Shown here: positions 39,102-50,340 of the stretch, one piece after another
Position numbering within the stretch: position 1 is the stretch's first letter
How the letters are laid out: each line of letters starts with the position of its first letter
Assembly: GCF_002104995.1 (NCBI RefSeq)
Contig: NW_024468253.1
Location: forward strand, 620,001 to 684,000
Reading direction: 5' to 3'
Length of the DNA: 64,000 nucleotides
DNA from: Linderina pennispora
Lineage: Eukaryota; Kickxellomycota; Kickxellomycetes; Kickxellales; Kickxellaceae
The notes under the pieces: generated by a model
What the model was told of the DNA's origin: nothing
Databases searched by the model: none
Seen by the model: only the letters and a program-made list of their open reading frames with translations
Program-made: the position numbers and the translations under genes

Positions 39102-40139
39102 TAGAATAGCACGGTAATTAAATCTGACGATAAAGACAGTATAAATAGGTACGCCTGACTAGCAAGAGCAAAAGACTTTGGTGAGGAGGAGAAACAAAAG
39201 AATGGTTGAGGCTGTGGATATCTAAAGCTTGGTTGCTGTGGGGAAACAGCAGCTTTTATACAAAACCTAGCCATAGCTTCTATGCCTCCAAATGAGAGCA
39301 ATATAGTGGAGACGTGGATTCGAGATTGCATTTCCCCCAGGTGCTCGCCGTGCATTGTTGCTGATGATTCCACTGTGTATTGCAGCAAGGGAGGCTAGCG
39401 CAAAGACAACAACCAGGCACGCATCAATGAGGCAGGCCAAGCGATATGGCACGCTGCCTGTGTGTAGACGGAGCAGGCGCAAATATGATTTGCAGGCCTT
39501 GCAGCATTCTATGCATTCTATCGAGTACTAGTAATCGTGCCTTCCATCTGAATAAGCAGCAAAGCCATCACATGCCTGTTTACAACCTTGGTGCCACGGA
39601 ATTAAAAGCGGGCCAAGCAAATGGAGTGCCGAGCTGTAAAATTATGCGCGAATGACCGCCATGTCCAAAACGCCAAGATTCGATGTTGGCACCAGGACAA
39701 TCCCAAATAAACCTTCCAATCCTCAATGAAAACTGGAAATAATATTTGCTGTCATTTTCGGTCTCACTGTCGGGCAGGTTGGACTAATGGCGCCGAAAAT
39801 GCTAACCTCTTGATAGCAAAGGACCGGTCATATCAAGCAATTCCTTCTGCTGCTTCACATGTATGAAGGCAATCCGTCACAGGCTGTGAATTCCTCCGAT
39901 TCACCGCTTGAGTCACCATCAGCATTTTCTTGGGTCCTCTCTCAACGTGCGCGTATAGCTGCCTTGTCACAATACATTTATATTGTGTTCCATGGGTCAG
40001 TTTTCGTGTTTTTAACCTGCCACTTTAACTACCCCAAACCTACTCCTAATTACTGGCAACAGTGCTTGAGGGTCACGCTTCCTGGATTACAATATACTAG
40101 CTACTAGGATATTGCATCTTGTCAAAGTATACGAGGGGT
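39102..40139. other. intergenic region with promoter and duplicated 3' flank
   Basis: Positions 39102-39400 are the promoter of the chitinase at 37565-39101. Positions 39781-40142 are copy 2 of the duplicated chitinase 3' flank. No gene between. Confidence 0.5.
39254..39260 (-). promoter_or_regulatory. TATA box of chitinase at 37565-39101
   Basis: TATAAAA on the minus strand about 153 bases before the ATG, in the same relative place as in the sister genes. Confidence 0.55.
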
Positions 40140-40142
40140 TTA
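39781..40142. repeat. duplicated chitinase 3' flank, copy 2
   Basis: Counterpart of 34735-35235. It lacks the 157-bp foldback element, and its blocks 39820-39885 and 40022-40128 are the reverse complements of 34769-34834 and 35115-35221. The second block has short inverted ends (ACTTT at one end, AAAGT at the other). Confidence 0.75.
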
Positions 40143-41642
40143 AGCAGTTGGCCAGTTGCAGACGATGTTCGCACCAGACTGGAAGCAGGCGGTTCCGGAG
40201 CCGCATGCCTGCTGGACCCAGGTGCCGCTGTTGCAAATGAAGTATGCCGAATTCTTGCCAGTAGTGTCTGCGCACTGGTAGGCACCCTGCGATGAGCAGG
40301 GGCCACCAGCAACTGGTCCGCCTCCACCAGTGGTCGACGTGGGAGCCGGGTCAGTGGTGGTTCCAGGAGCAGAGGAAGTAGCCGTGTTAGTCGTTGACGT
40401 GACCGGAGGGGCAGGGGTGGTAGTGGTAGTTGAGCCACCACCGTTTCCGGGCCAGGCCTGAATAGCATTCATCAACTCGCCGTTGTAGTCCATGTTGGCA
40501 GACCAAACCATGGCTCCTGCAAGACCCTTGGCAGCGGCATAGTCTACCTTGACCTTGATGCTCTGGGGATCATCGTACGAGATAAAGATCTTGGTGTTCG
40601 GGTTGAACAGCCACGGTGTCTGCGAAATAGGGTCAAACTTGCGAACCCACGGCGCATTCGCAGTAGTCGGTGCCGACAAAAGGCCCTGGTCACGCAGGTG
40701 CTTCCACTGCCAGGTTCCCGAATTGGCAGTTGCCCCTGCGCAGGCATCATACCAGGGAGCATCCTCCGAATCGCCAAGAGGAACAACCGATGACTGGTTC
40801 TGGTATTGGTTGTTCGGGTCAAGGGTCATGTCAACAGTAGCTGTGGTCGAGCGACCATAGAAGCCAATTCCAGCTGTGAGCTGGTTTCGCCGGCCAGCCA
40901 GCCTTGGTCCAGGCATCGATTGCCGAGACAAACGAAACCTGCATCCCCTTACCATTCTCGTAGTTGAACGGAGCATTAGGGCCAGTCTGCGGGTTCCATC
41001 CACCGTTAATGTCGTACTGCATCAGGTTAGCAAAATCGACAACCTTGGCGAACGCAGACACGTCAGCAGATGGAGCACCGTTCACGTCGAAGGGTTCAAC
41101 GCGCACAGCCATAGTGATCAGCTTCTGGCGAGTGCCAAAAGTCGAATCGAACTGGGCACGCAGGTCCTGCACGAACTTGAGGAAGTTGGGGGTGTCGTTG
41201 GCGGCATCTATAACGTTACAGTTGTTGCCCATTCGGCCCGGATACTCCCAGTCAATGTCGATACCATCAAGGTTCATGTTCTTGACGTAGTCGGTCATGC
41301 TGTTGAGCAGCGTAGTACGTGTGGTTGGGTTCTTAAGGATGTTGGAGAACAGGTTGGAGCCGGTCCAACCACCGACAGACATCAGAACCTTGACGCCCTT
41401 GCCGTGCATCTCCGTAACAACTTGCGGAGTAAACCAATCACCTTCAAACGTGAATGTTCCAGGAGGACGTGGGAATACCAAAGGACAGGTTGATGTGGGT
41501 GTACTTGGTGAAGTCAATGGCCGACATGTACTGGCGCTTCCATGACGGGTAGTAGCCGATGACGAGGCTGGGCTTGGCAATGACCTCACCGGCAAAGCCG
41601 AGGGCCATAGGTGGCAAGGGTAAATATAGTGCTGAAGCGCAT
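40140..41642 (-). CDS. GH18 chitinase with CBM19-like module (three +1 shifts)
   Basis: About 500 codons; the closest relative of the broken gene at 35233-36790, including the 3' flank. The start at 41642 (MRFSTIFTLAT) gives the same signal peptide as its sisters once a +1 shift near 41612 is crossed. Further shifts lie near 41461 (TSS-GTF) and 40887 (PA-NQLTAG). Motifs: VLMSVGGWTGSN, DGIDIDWEYPG, MQYDINGGWNPQTGPNAPFN, GAMVWSANMDYNGEL. A Thr/Pro linker and a Cys-rich CBM19-like end (ANIVCNWPTA) follow. All three joints can be placed exactly by comparison with the gene at 37565, and each is one surplus base. Confidence 0.8.
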
Positions 41643-43925
41643 TGTTGCTGGTGGTAGATTAGAGAGGAGTAGTTTGAGGAGCAAGACTCGACCTGCGGGT
41701 TTGCTCAAAGAAGGAGTAGTGGTATAAAGCTACAAGCGGCCAAAGTAACAGAGGAAGGGGTAATCCAATGGAGAGAAGACGCTGCTGACTATTAACTGAG
41801 TTGTGAGGAACACTGGTTCAGATGACGACAAGCCGGGAGAGTGGCCAAACAGCTGGCATTTTATATGAGACAACCAGCTGATGTGAGCGTGTTCCCATCT
41901 GTCCCCCATCTCGGCCACTGCCCTAGTAGCTTTCTTCACAGCAGTTTCCGTACATCATGAGCAAAGGTATACCATGTATTACTACCTGCCATCCATCTTC
42001 TAGAACACTTAGCCGGCTCTTTGCAAGGGAAGCGTCTAGTAGAGAAGAGATGAACAAATATTTGCTCTGCATATTGGACCGCATGCCAATGCAGTATCCG
42101 CATACCGTTCGAGCCAGCGCTTCACCTTTTACATTCGGGATAGTCTGCGTCCGTGCATCTACACCTCCCGGGTCTCGGTGACTGCCGCTTTATTGCCACG
42201 GTTCAGTATTCACAAGCATGGCAATTACCAATTGCGACAAAAGGAACATTCCACCTCGTTACATACATAGAGCAGCTGTATGTTTGTTTACTTGCCGCGG
42301 ACCAAATCACCGCTTGGTAGATCGGCTCGTTCATGCTCCAGGGATATACGATTTGACACATACTGAGTAGCTGTATGTTGTTTACTGGAGTTTGTGTAGA
42401 GTGTTCGCTTTCATATATATTTATTGCCATGTTCCAGCCAGATATCTCTTCATTGTGCCTTGCTTGTACCGAAAACGACATCAGCCGACATCCTACAATA
42501 CAGAGACATGGCCCAGCAGCAGACTAAAGTGCCTGGTCATCAGGCGGGTGGCTGTCTGAGCTTTGCAGAAAAGGCATATGGCTGTGTATGCTGCTAATTC
42601 CCCCTTTTTAACCTTGCTATTGCATGCCAGAAATATGGAAGATCTACTGGGAACTATGGATCTGGCTAAATCCTGGCTGGCCCAATTTTCAGCCAACGCA
42701 CAACTGTCTTTCAGGAACGAATCTTGTACCGGGTGCATCAGTTCACCGGCATCTGTGACACGGAGCCTGCTCCTTTGAGGAGTGGGCAACAGCCCGGCAA
42801 GTCAACCCTCCTGTACCTGTGTCACAAAAAATTTCCTGTACGGCAGCCCCATGGTCATCCACATTCGGCATATTTTTCAAAATCCGGTTTGATACGGCTT
42901 TGGAGCACATGCAACACTGGCCATCCTATGCCCCACTTTTCCGGCACTGCAATCATATGACCCCGTAGTCGGGCAAAAGGTCCCAGCCTTGTTCTTGCAG
43001 GCTGCCATGCAGAATGCATATCCTTATTTCGAGTGCATGGTGCCGAAAACCGGAATGGACAAGCTTGCAATGTGAATTGAATGATCGACGCAAGTCATAG
43101 CTGCTATATCGACTACAGAGGCAGAACATACCCCCGTCCATCACGCCGAGCACGCATATGGCGCTCCCTACTTTTATTGCTTCCGCACTGGCTGTTCTCA
43201 CATTCCAATAAAACACAACAGCACATGAGCGGCTATCCATGCTGCAAGCACCTCCTTGTCTTTAAGCATTTTTACATGTTTAAATAGAAAAGCATGGCGC
43301 CAGGCATATGCACTGCAGTCCAAGAGTAAGAATGGAAAGGGGATGGGTAATGGCCAATGCAATTATGCTTGCCTATTCAAATACTTTTAAAAACAAATCA
43401 AGTTCCGGTGCGAGGAGCAATCTTACACGAGGCCGAGAAATTGCACGGAGGTAGATAGGGAGCTCCTGCAAACGGTCTCGCTGCTGGAACTCGGCAAATA
43501 GGCGCATTTTCATGCCCGTGGGAGCGGGATTGTCCAAAAATATATATAAACAAGATTGTGGCAAGACGCCGCGGACCGCAACAAATTTCTGCTACTGACA
43601 ACAGCTCCACTGGCAGCCAGCCTCGAGCCTGGCAGCATATTCTAGAACTAGACCGGGTTCTGCTGCTAAGCTTAATCGCAAGATGGCCCCCTATAAAAAC
43701 CAGCACCAAATGCAGAAAGGTCACATTGGAACGGAGTGCTGAGTTGAGCGTGATGGGCTGGGCTATTCGTCGAATATTAAAAAGGGAGCACATGACAACT
43801 CGCTTTGATGCTCTGCACAGTGAATTAGATCATGCTTCTGCTGAAGGGATGGCCACAATTGCTGCAGTTTATTGACCGGCACCAACTGGCAGAAAACATG
43901 TGTAGCTGGCAAGTATGGCTATTGT
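41643..43925. other. long intergenic region
   Basis: About 2.3 kb, AT-richer than the genes. A tatataa-like element (about 41858-41868, minus strand) could serve the chitinase at 40140-41642. A second half-kilobase (43360-43900) has scattered short frames on both strands, none protein-like. No tRNA, repeat or transposon end was recognised. Confidence 0.4.
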
Positions 43926-45458
43926 TTACTTGTAGTAGTCGCAATAAACGCTGGCCCCGTTCTGGACACAGGCAGTTCCAGTTCCACACTGCTGCAAAAC
44001 CCAGGTACCGCCTGCACAGGTGGCAAACTCCTGGCTCTTGTGATTATCGCTCATGCACCTATAGTTCACATTGGGACCACACTGACCTCCAATAGTTGGT
44101 CTGCTGCCGTTGCTGCCGCTGCTGTTGTTGCTATTGCCCCCATTGCCGCCGCCTTGTGGTGGTGTGTTGGTCGCAGGTGCTGCTGATTGAGTTGGACCGG
44201 CAGGCCAGACGAATGTATCAACATGCAGTTGTGGAATGGCAATGGCCTGTGATAGGACTGGTCCCATGCGCGCCAGCGGCTTGAGGCCCACACCCTTGCG
44301 GATCTCGCCGATAAGCTCATCCTGGTAATCCATAGTAATGTCCCAGACCATAATGCCACCAAGTCCCTTAGCTACAGCTAGAGAGACTTTGGCAGCAACA
44401 CTTTTCATGTCGTCGTATGATATGAACACATTTGTTGTAGTGCTGAATAGCCATGGAACCTGTGCTCTATCGTCCCAATATCGGTTCCACCCGTTACTTG
44501 CTGCATCAGGGGCCTTCAGCACGCCTTGCTCGCGCAGGCTCTTGTATGACCAGATGCCCGAAAAGCTAGCTGGCTTTCCAGAGCACTTGTCTTCCCACAG
44601 CCCATCGTCTTTATCCCCTCGCGGAATCTTGCTCAACTGGGGCTGATACTGATTCGTGGAATCCCTGGTCATGTCTTGACTCGCCGTGGAAGATCTGCCA
44701 AAAAGGCCGATGCCAGCAACAAGCTTTTCAGCCGGGAACTCTGCAGCAGTCCAGCTGTCGATCGCCGAAGAAAACGAGTAGGGAGCACCTCTGCCAGCCT
44801 CGTTCTTGAGTGGTGAGTTCGGCCCGGTTGTTGGCAGCCAGGGACCGTTGATGTCGTATGCAATCACCGACAACAGATCAATGAGCGGTGCAAATGCAGA
44901 GACATCTTTGAGTGGCCCGCCTGGTCCTTGGAAGGGTATAACACCAACCGACATTGTGATCAGCTTTGGTTGGCCGGAGGATGACCGCGTCAGCTCAGCT
45001 CTCAGTTGTTTTAGAAACTCTAAAAGGTTGCTGGCGTCATTGGCAATGTCAAACTTGTCGCATTTGTTGTTTGCCTTCCCTGGGTATGCCCACGCGATTT
45101 CGACTCCATCGAGGTTGTTTGATGTGACCAGGCTCACTGTGCTTTTGACCAGCTCATTCCGGTCGTATGGTGACATCAATATATCTGACATGTAGCGTTC
45201 TCCCGTCCAACCGCCAACGGACAAGAGCGCCTTTGCTCCAGCCTGGTGAATCCTTGGAACACAATCGGCGAGAGAGTAGCTTGATTCAAACACAATGGTG
45301 CCATTCGCCTGGGGTGTGCCGTAGGCCAGATTTACATGTGTGTATTTAGCCAAATCTACGTCGCTAATATCCTTCCACGATGGAGCGTACCCGACGAGCA
45401 CTTTGCACATTGCACCAGCAATTGTGTTTGCTGCCAGCAGAATCGAGGCAGGCTTCAT
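43926..45458 (-). CDS. catalytically dead GH18 (chi-lectin-like) protein with CBM19-like module
   Basis: A 510-residue uninterrupted secreted protein. Signal peptide about 1-18 (ending AGAMC). The GH18 fold is clear: KVLVGYAPSW, KALLSVGGWTGERY, IAYDINGPW, GIMVWDITMDYQDEL. The catalytic strand reads DGVEIAWAYPG (residues 117-127, bases about 45077-45110), where active sisters have DGIDIDWEYPG. The acid/base Glu is Ala124, the preceding Asp is Ala122 and the first Asp of the pair is Glu120, so hydrolysis should be lost. A Pro/Ala then Gly/Asn/Ser-rich linker leads to a Cys module (GGQCGPNVNYRC ... FATCAGGTW ... CGTGTACVQNG ... YCDYYK) like CBM19. An intact frame with a precisely disabled site argues for a selected binding role. 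Confidence 0.88.
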   Translation of the reverse strand: MKPASILLAANTIAGAMCKVLVGYAPSWKDISDVDLAKYTHVNLAYGTPQANGTIVFESSYSLADCVPRIHQAGAKALLSVGGWTGERYMSDILMSPYDRNELVKSTVSLVTSNNLDGVEIAWAYPGKANNKCDKFDIANDASNLLEFLKQLRAELTRSSSGQPKLITMSVGVIPFQGPGGPLKDVSAFAPLIDLLSVIAYDINGPWLPTTGPNSPLKNEAGRGAPYSFSSAIDSWTAAEFPAEKLVAGIGLFGRSSTASQDMTRDSTNQYQPQLSKIPRGDKDDGLWEDKCSGKPASFSGIWSYKSLREQGVLKAPDAASNGWNRYWDDRAQVPWLFSTTTNVFISYDDMKSVAAKVSLAVAKGLGGIMVWDITMDYQDELIGEIRKGVGLKPLARMGPVLSQAIAIPQLHVDTFVWPAGPTQSAAPATNTPPQGGGNGGNSNNSSGSNGSRPTIGGQCGPNVNYRCMSDNHKSQEFATCAGGTWVLQQCGTGTACVQNGASVYCDYYK

Positions 45459-45954
45459 TTGTAATTAGAGTAAGAGTGATGAAGATGGGGGGTTTCGAGG
45501 TACCTGCCCTTGAATCTCCCGACACGTATGTATATTCACCTCAACCGTAGCATCACGCATGGCGGCGTGGAAAGCAGAAATTAATTTGGCAGCCGAACAC
45601 CACCGCATATGCCGCAGCGGTCGCTGATCTACACAGGTGATCCAATATCATCCACGATCACACAATCAAACACGGATATTCCGACCGTACGCAGCCGATC
45701 CAGCCGATAAATCCGAAGCCACAAACAAAGTGCTGGTAATTCTTGTGCGCTTTGAAGACCTTCCCAGTGCTGAGATCCAGAAGCAGTCCCCTACAAAAGG
45801 CTGGAAAGCGCTTGTGAAAACAACTCAACCGACCCAACCGGTGATAAAAATCCTGCTCCTTTCTCTTTCCACACCTGCCAGCGTGTAAGCAGTTTATTTT
45901 ATTCCCTATAGCGCTCGGATAGGCTATCGCCCTCCAGGAACTGAAATTTGCAAG
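45459..45954. other. divergent promoter region
   Basis: About 500 bases between the pseudo-chitinase (minus) and the sterol oxidase (plus). A gtatgtatattc near 45525 is a weak TATA candidate for the minus-strand gene. Otherwise featureless. Confidence 0.35.
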
Positions 45955-46844
45955 ATGGCTACAATCGACCTTTGTGCTCGACAACGTGCGAGGCATGCTC
46001 AACACGACAGTTGACATCGCAACAAAGGTGCCCGAGGGCTACAAGCTGAACTGGTTTGAGAGCTGGTGGCTCTCGCTGTTTGACGGCCGCAACGAGCTGC
46101 TTACGTTCACGCTGATTGCATTCACGATGCACGAGCTCGTCTACTTTGGACGGTACCTGCCGTTCCTGCTGTGCGACTACATCCCGACAATGCGCAAATA
46201 CAAGATCCAGGATAACAAGGAGGTGACATCGGCGATGAAGCTCAAGTGCATCAAGAGCCTGCTGTTCTCGCACTTTGTGATCGAGGGGCCGCTCATGCTG
46301 GCGTTCCTGCCGGTAGCCAAGCTGGCAGGAATCCGGACCACTGAGGTGCCGCTGCCGGGCTGGCAGGAGATGGCGATCCAGATCGCGGTGTTTTTCGTGA
46401 TGGAGGACTTTTGGCATTACTGGATCCACCGGCTGTTCCACTGGGGCCCGCTGTACCGCGGCGTACACAAGGTGCACCACGAATTCAGTGCGCCGTTCGG
46501 CATGGCTGCCGAGTACGCCCACCCGCTCGAGACCTATCATCTTTGGCCAGGGCACGATCGGCAGCCCAGTTCTCTACTGCAACTTTGTCGGCAGCGTGCA
46601 TTCGGTTACTATGTTTGCGTGGATTGCGCTGCGGCTGTTCCAGGCCATTGACGCGCACTCGGGCTACGACTTCCCGTGGTCGCTGCACAACTTTATGCCA
46701 TTCTGGGCAGGCGCCGACCACCACGACTACCACCACATGGCATTCGTCAACAATTTCTCGTCGTCGTTCCGCTGGTGGGACACGATCTTTGGGACCGACA
46801 GCAGGTACCATGCCCACAAGGCGCGCCAGGCCAAGGCTGCCTGA
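45955..46844 (+). CDS. ERG25: C4-methylsterol monooxygenase (two +1 shifts)
   Basis: About 295 codons encoding the ER-membrane di-iron sterol C4-methyl oxidase of ergosterol synthesis. Three histidine boxes are present: HYWIHRLFH, HKVHHEFSAPFG and HHDYHH. So are the GYDFPWSLHN and FRWWDTIFGT blocks. The natural start is the ATG at 45955 (MAT...), which needs a +1 shift within about 10 bases to enter the main frame. A second extra base near 46535 interrupts YAHPLET-IIFGQGTIG. Length and motif order match the family, and the joint agrees residue for residue with the usual HPxET....G.GT.G sequence. Confidence 0.85.
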
Positions 46845-47433
46845 GGCGAAGAAGGCAAACTAGGCGGCGGCCATGCGCCGGACGTGCTCGTCCCGCCCAA
46901 ACCCTAAATCACTAGATATCTTAATTTCTTCTCTTTTCCAACCCGCGATCAACCAACCATTTCTGATTTTCCAGGAACTTGGACTCTGGTGATATAGTGC
47001 GCAGCTTTTTTTGGACCGCCAGCTCAATGCGCAAATGGGCATGTCAGATACTATACCCGCTGTTGCTGCGAGCGTGGGTTGTGAACAGGGCGGGCAATCC
47101 GCACGACTTTGGGAAGTAGCTTGTGAACGAGCAAAAGCAGACAGAGCCAGAAAGGAAGCGCTGGTGCGCGCGGGCAAGGGCGCGGGGATGAAGGGCAGTA
47201 GGCGCGAGTTCGCACTTCCCTTTCTCGGGCCACTACTGCTGCTGGGATGGACACTCTGGCCAGCAGGTAGCTATATAAGGGGTGGGCGACACACGGCGTC
47301 CCTCGTCTCCGTTTTCTCTTTTCTCTTTTTAACGCTCTACATACGTCTTTCTCTACTTACTTTGCCCACACCAAGCTTCCCCAAATACCCACCTAGTTTA
47401 GCTCTAAAGAACGTTACATAGGCGATTACAGAC
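46845..47433. other. intergenic region with promoter
   Basis: Holds a TATATAAG promoter element and a long T/C-rich leader for the next gene. No gene is supported; the 136-codon plus-strand frame at 47011 runs through the promoter and is rejected. Confidence 0.4.
47272..47279 (+). promoter_or_regulatory. TATA box of membrane protein gene at 47434
   Basis: TATATAAG about 155 bases before the ATG, followed by a pyrimidine-rich leader (47300-47400). Confidence 0.55.
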
Positions 47434-48696
47434 ATGACTCTCTCATCATCAACGACCGATATCACAGGTTATCGGCACGCTGACAATGGACCGACACCTC
47501 GGCAGTGGCGACGCTGGTATCGACTGCGTTCACAAGCTATATCATCAGCACGGTGACGAAGATGTCGACGGCGACAGTGACTGTCGGCGGGCCCTCGCCG
47601 ACCACGTACACGACGCTTGCGCCCATCACGACCACATTCACGGCTACTGGACCGACGCCGACACTGCCCATGCCGACTGGAACGGTGCCTGAGCCCACAG
47701 TCATTGAGGGCGGCACCGGCACAGTCAGCGGGGTCACAATCATCGGCGAGATCTATAACCTGTGGATGTACATTCTGTGCCCGTCGCGCAACTGCACGCC
47801 GGACCGCGAGTGGCTGACGTTCATCCCGAGCGTGGTCGCTGGCTGGGTCATCGGCTCAATCGCGCTGCTGCTTGGTCTCGGACTTCTCGCTCTGACGTTT
47901 ATGTGCGGCCTGCTCGAGTTCTTCTTTGGGTTTTTGGCGATGGTTCTGGTAGCGATATGCCTGTTCCTGCGTGCTGCGCTAAAGCACACGTCCATGGACA
48001 GGTTTGCCATGTACAAGGTCTCGATCTGGTTCAACTACTTTGCAGCCGCGTTATTGGCGCTGCTGGTGGTGCACCTGATCTTCCGGCTCATTGTGCACTT
48101 GGACAACACACTGTGCGGCACCATCCGCTCGGTAGTTATGTTCTTCTACGTCTGCGCTTTGGCTCTGTTTGCGCTTCTGGTGGCTGCAGTCGTTCTCATG
48201 TTCGACCTGCACTCGTCTGACAAGTTGTCGCACGGAATCCACTGCTTGCAGGCGTTTGTCATAATCGTTCTGATCCTGAGCGTCATCCTGCTGGCAACTA
48301 CTGGCTGGGCGACGAACTCTGGACGTGAATGGCCACCACATGACGCACATTCTGATCGTCGGTCTGTCTGCGTTCTTCCTGGTTCTCTGGGGCTGCTTCA
48401 TGACGGCCCGTGCCTTCCTGGGACTCCACAGCGCTGCGCGCCATAGCGAGGTGCTGTGGTACATCTTCAACATTGTGCCGCTGCTGCTGATTGCGATCGT
48501 GCTGTTGGCGCTCAATGCACCGAAGATGTTCACGTTCTATTACTGCGAGGTCACACCGTGCCCGGCCCGCGACCCGCATCTGGCGTATAATGCGCAGATG
48601 CCCGTCCAGCCGAGTCCGCATGCTGGCCAAGTCCACCACCACCACCATCACCACCAGGGCAACATGGAGGACAATGTCCAGAAGTTCTACATGTAA
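47434..48696 (+). CDS. seven-to-eight-pass membrane protein with His-rich tail (three +1 shifts)
   Basis: About 420 codons. A Thr/Ser/Pro-rich N-terminus (TVTVGGPSPTTYTTLAPITT) is probably outside the cell. Hydrophobic segments follow around VVAGWVIGSIALLLGLGLLALTF, FGFLAMVLVAICLFL, YFAAALLALLVVHLIFRLIV, VVMFFYVCALALFALLVAAVV, AFVIIVLILSVILL, HILIVGLSAFFLVLWGCF and IVPLLLIAIVLLAL. The tail carries seven histidines in a row. SEVLWYIFNIVPL and ALNAPKMF recur almost identically in the next gene, so the two are paralogues. The topology resembles RTA1-type lipid-translocating proteins, but I cannot confirm the family. Shifts fall near 47466, 47486 and 48321; the start ATG at 47434 is joined only through the first two. 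Confidence 0.55.
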
Positions 48697-49256
48697 ACTT
48701 TATACGGGTGTTGACGCCAGACTCCTTGACACATCTTTCGCTTATCGTTACCTTATTTTTATTCCTGTCGCCATAGACCTTTCTTTTTTTTTTTTTTTTT
48801 CCTCTGCAAAATGCAATTGCCATTTGCCTTTTCGCTTTGACACTGACGCAAATCATGGTGTAGCACTATTTGTAGACGATCTGCAACTAACCCTAAATCA
48901 CCAATGTGACACAGCAACACTAGACATGAGTGCCGAAGTACTCTACATTGCTGGTATGCATGAGGAGGAGTCTTTGGGACATGCGTGTGTGCTCATTGAC
49001 GTGCTGTGGGCGCTGGTGGTTCATTGTGCCTTTCCTCAGGCCATTGTTGTGATTGGTTCCTACACAGTAAGGGTCGAGTGTCGATGCAGTAGAGGACACG
49101 CGCACAGCAAGGGGCAGTCCCTTGTTGGGCTGACAGCAATGGACACCCTGCCTGTTGTTCATGTCCGTATTTGCTCTTCCTCGCCCGGTCACTGCGCTTT
49201 CCTCTCAAAGCTACCTCAGTACCTCCTTGTTAAATAGTTATTGTGTTTTTCCAGCT
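48697..49256. other. intergenic region with long T run
   Basis: An 18-base T run lies at about 48783-48800, followed by the promoter of the next gene. The sequence tttttccag just before 49256 could be a splice acceptor of a leader intron. No gene is supported. Confidence 0.4.
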
Positions 49257-50340
49257 ATGTCTATTCCTGTATTTTATACGCCAAGTTTCGATACATCCAC
49301 ATTCTACTTTGTGGTTCTTGGAGACTTTGAGTCAACCACGCCATTTCTGCAGTTCATGCCGAGCAGGAACGTCGCATATGGCGTGGGTGGAGCGTTTGGC
49401 GTGCTGCTGATTGCATCCTTAGCAACCGCGTTCATGGCGCGTGCGCACGTTTTCCTGACCGGAACTCTAGCCTCTGCGTGTCCTGATGATCTCGTTCTTC
49501 CTGCGGGCCACACTGGCTGGAGAAATAACCACACACAATGTCAGCATGTACATAGCAGCCTACATCTTGGACTCGTGCGGAGCATTCCTGCTGACGCTCA
49601 TGGCACTGCTGATGGCCAGCAAGTGGGTGACGTACCTGGAAGACAGCCGCGGAGCCACAGGCGCACTTCTGCTGGCGCTAGGCGGGCTATACATCCTGGG
49701 CGCGGTGGTTCTGGAGTCCATTGGGATCGTCTTTGTGTTTAAAGACAACGCATGGCTGCGGCACGTTGGCCATATTCTCCATATCACGACAGTGGCAGCG
49801 ACCCTGGCAATCAGCGCCCTCGGGCTCCTGGTGACTATCTGGAAGGCGGTGACGGACACAGGCCGCGAGAAAATAATCGAGATGATCAACCTGGCAGTGC
49901 CCTTTACGATGCTGGCGCTGTGGGCGTCGTTCGCCATGGCTCAGACCAAGCTGCCGCTGAGCAACTCGGCTAATACAAGCGAGGTCTTGTGGTACCTCCT
50001 CAACCCGCTGCCGCTCGGCCTTGTATTGCTTGTCTGGGCCATGTTCAATGCCCCGCGCGTGTTTTCGTACGAGGCATACATGGCACCTAAGCCGCACGTA
50101 GGCAGATATGGGGGACAGGCCTACCGGGAGAGGCACGAGTACCCACAGGACAGCAGCGCTTACTACCAGCAGCAGACGGCGCCCGGATATGCATACCGGC
50201 CACAGGAGCCGCCGATCCACCAGCCACAGCAGCAGGCGTACCAGCAGCAGCCGGCGCAGGGCAGCTATTACCAGTACCAGGACGGCCGTGCGATGACAAA
50301 CGAGGACAAGATCCAGAAGGCCATGTTACGATATGCGTGA
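49257..50340 (+). CDS. multi-pass membrane protein, paralogue of the preceding gene (one +1 shift)
   Basis: About 360 codons starting MSIPVFYTPSFDTSTFYFVVLGD. Hydrophobic segments are GVGGAFGVLLIASLATAFMA, LMISFFLRATLAG, MYIAAYILDSCGAFLLTLMALLMA, GALLLALGGLYILGAVVL, ILHITTVAATLAISALGLLV, INLAVPFTMLALWASFAMA and LPLGLVLLVWAMF. The tail is rich in Gln, Tyr and Pro (PQQQAYQQQPAQGSYYQYQ). SEVLWYLLNPLPL and AMFNAPRVF match the end of the preceding gene. RTA1-like topology is possible but unproven. A +1 shift near 49470 separates the first 70 residues from the rest; an in-frame TAG fixes it downstream of about 49462. Confidence 0.6.
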
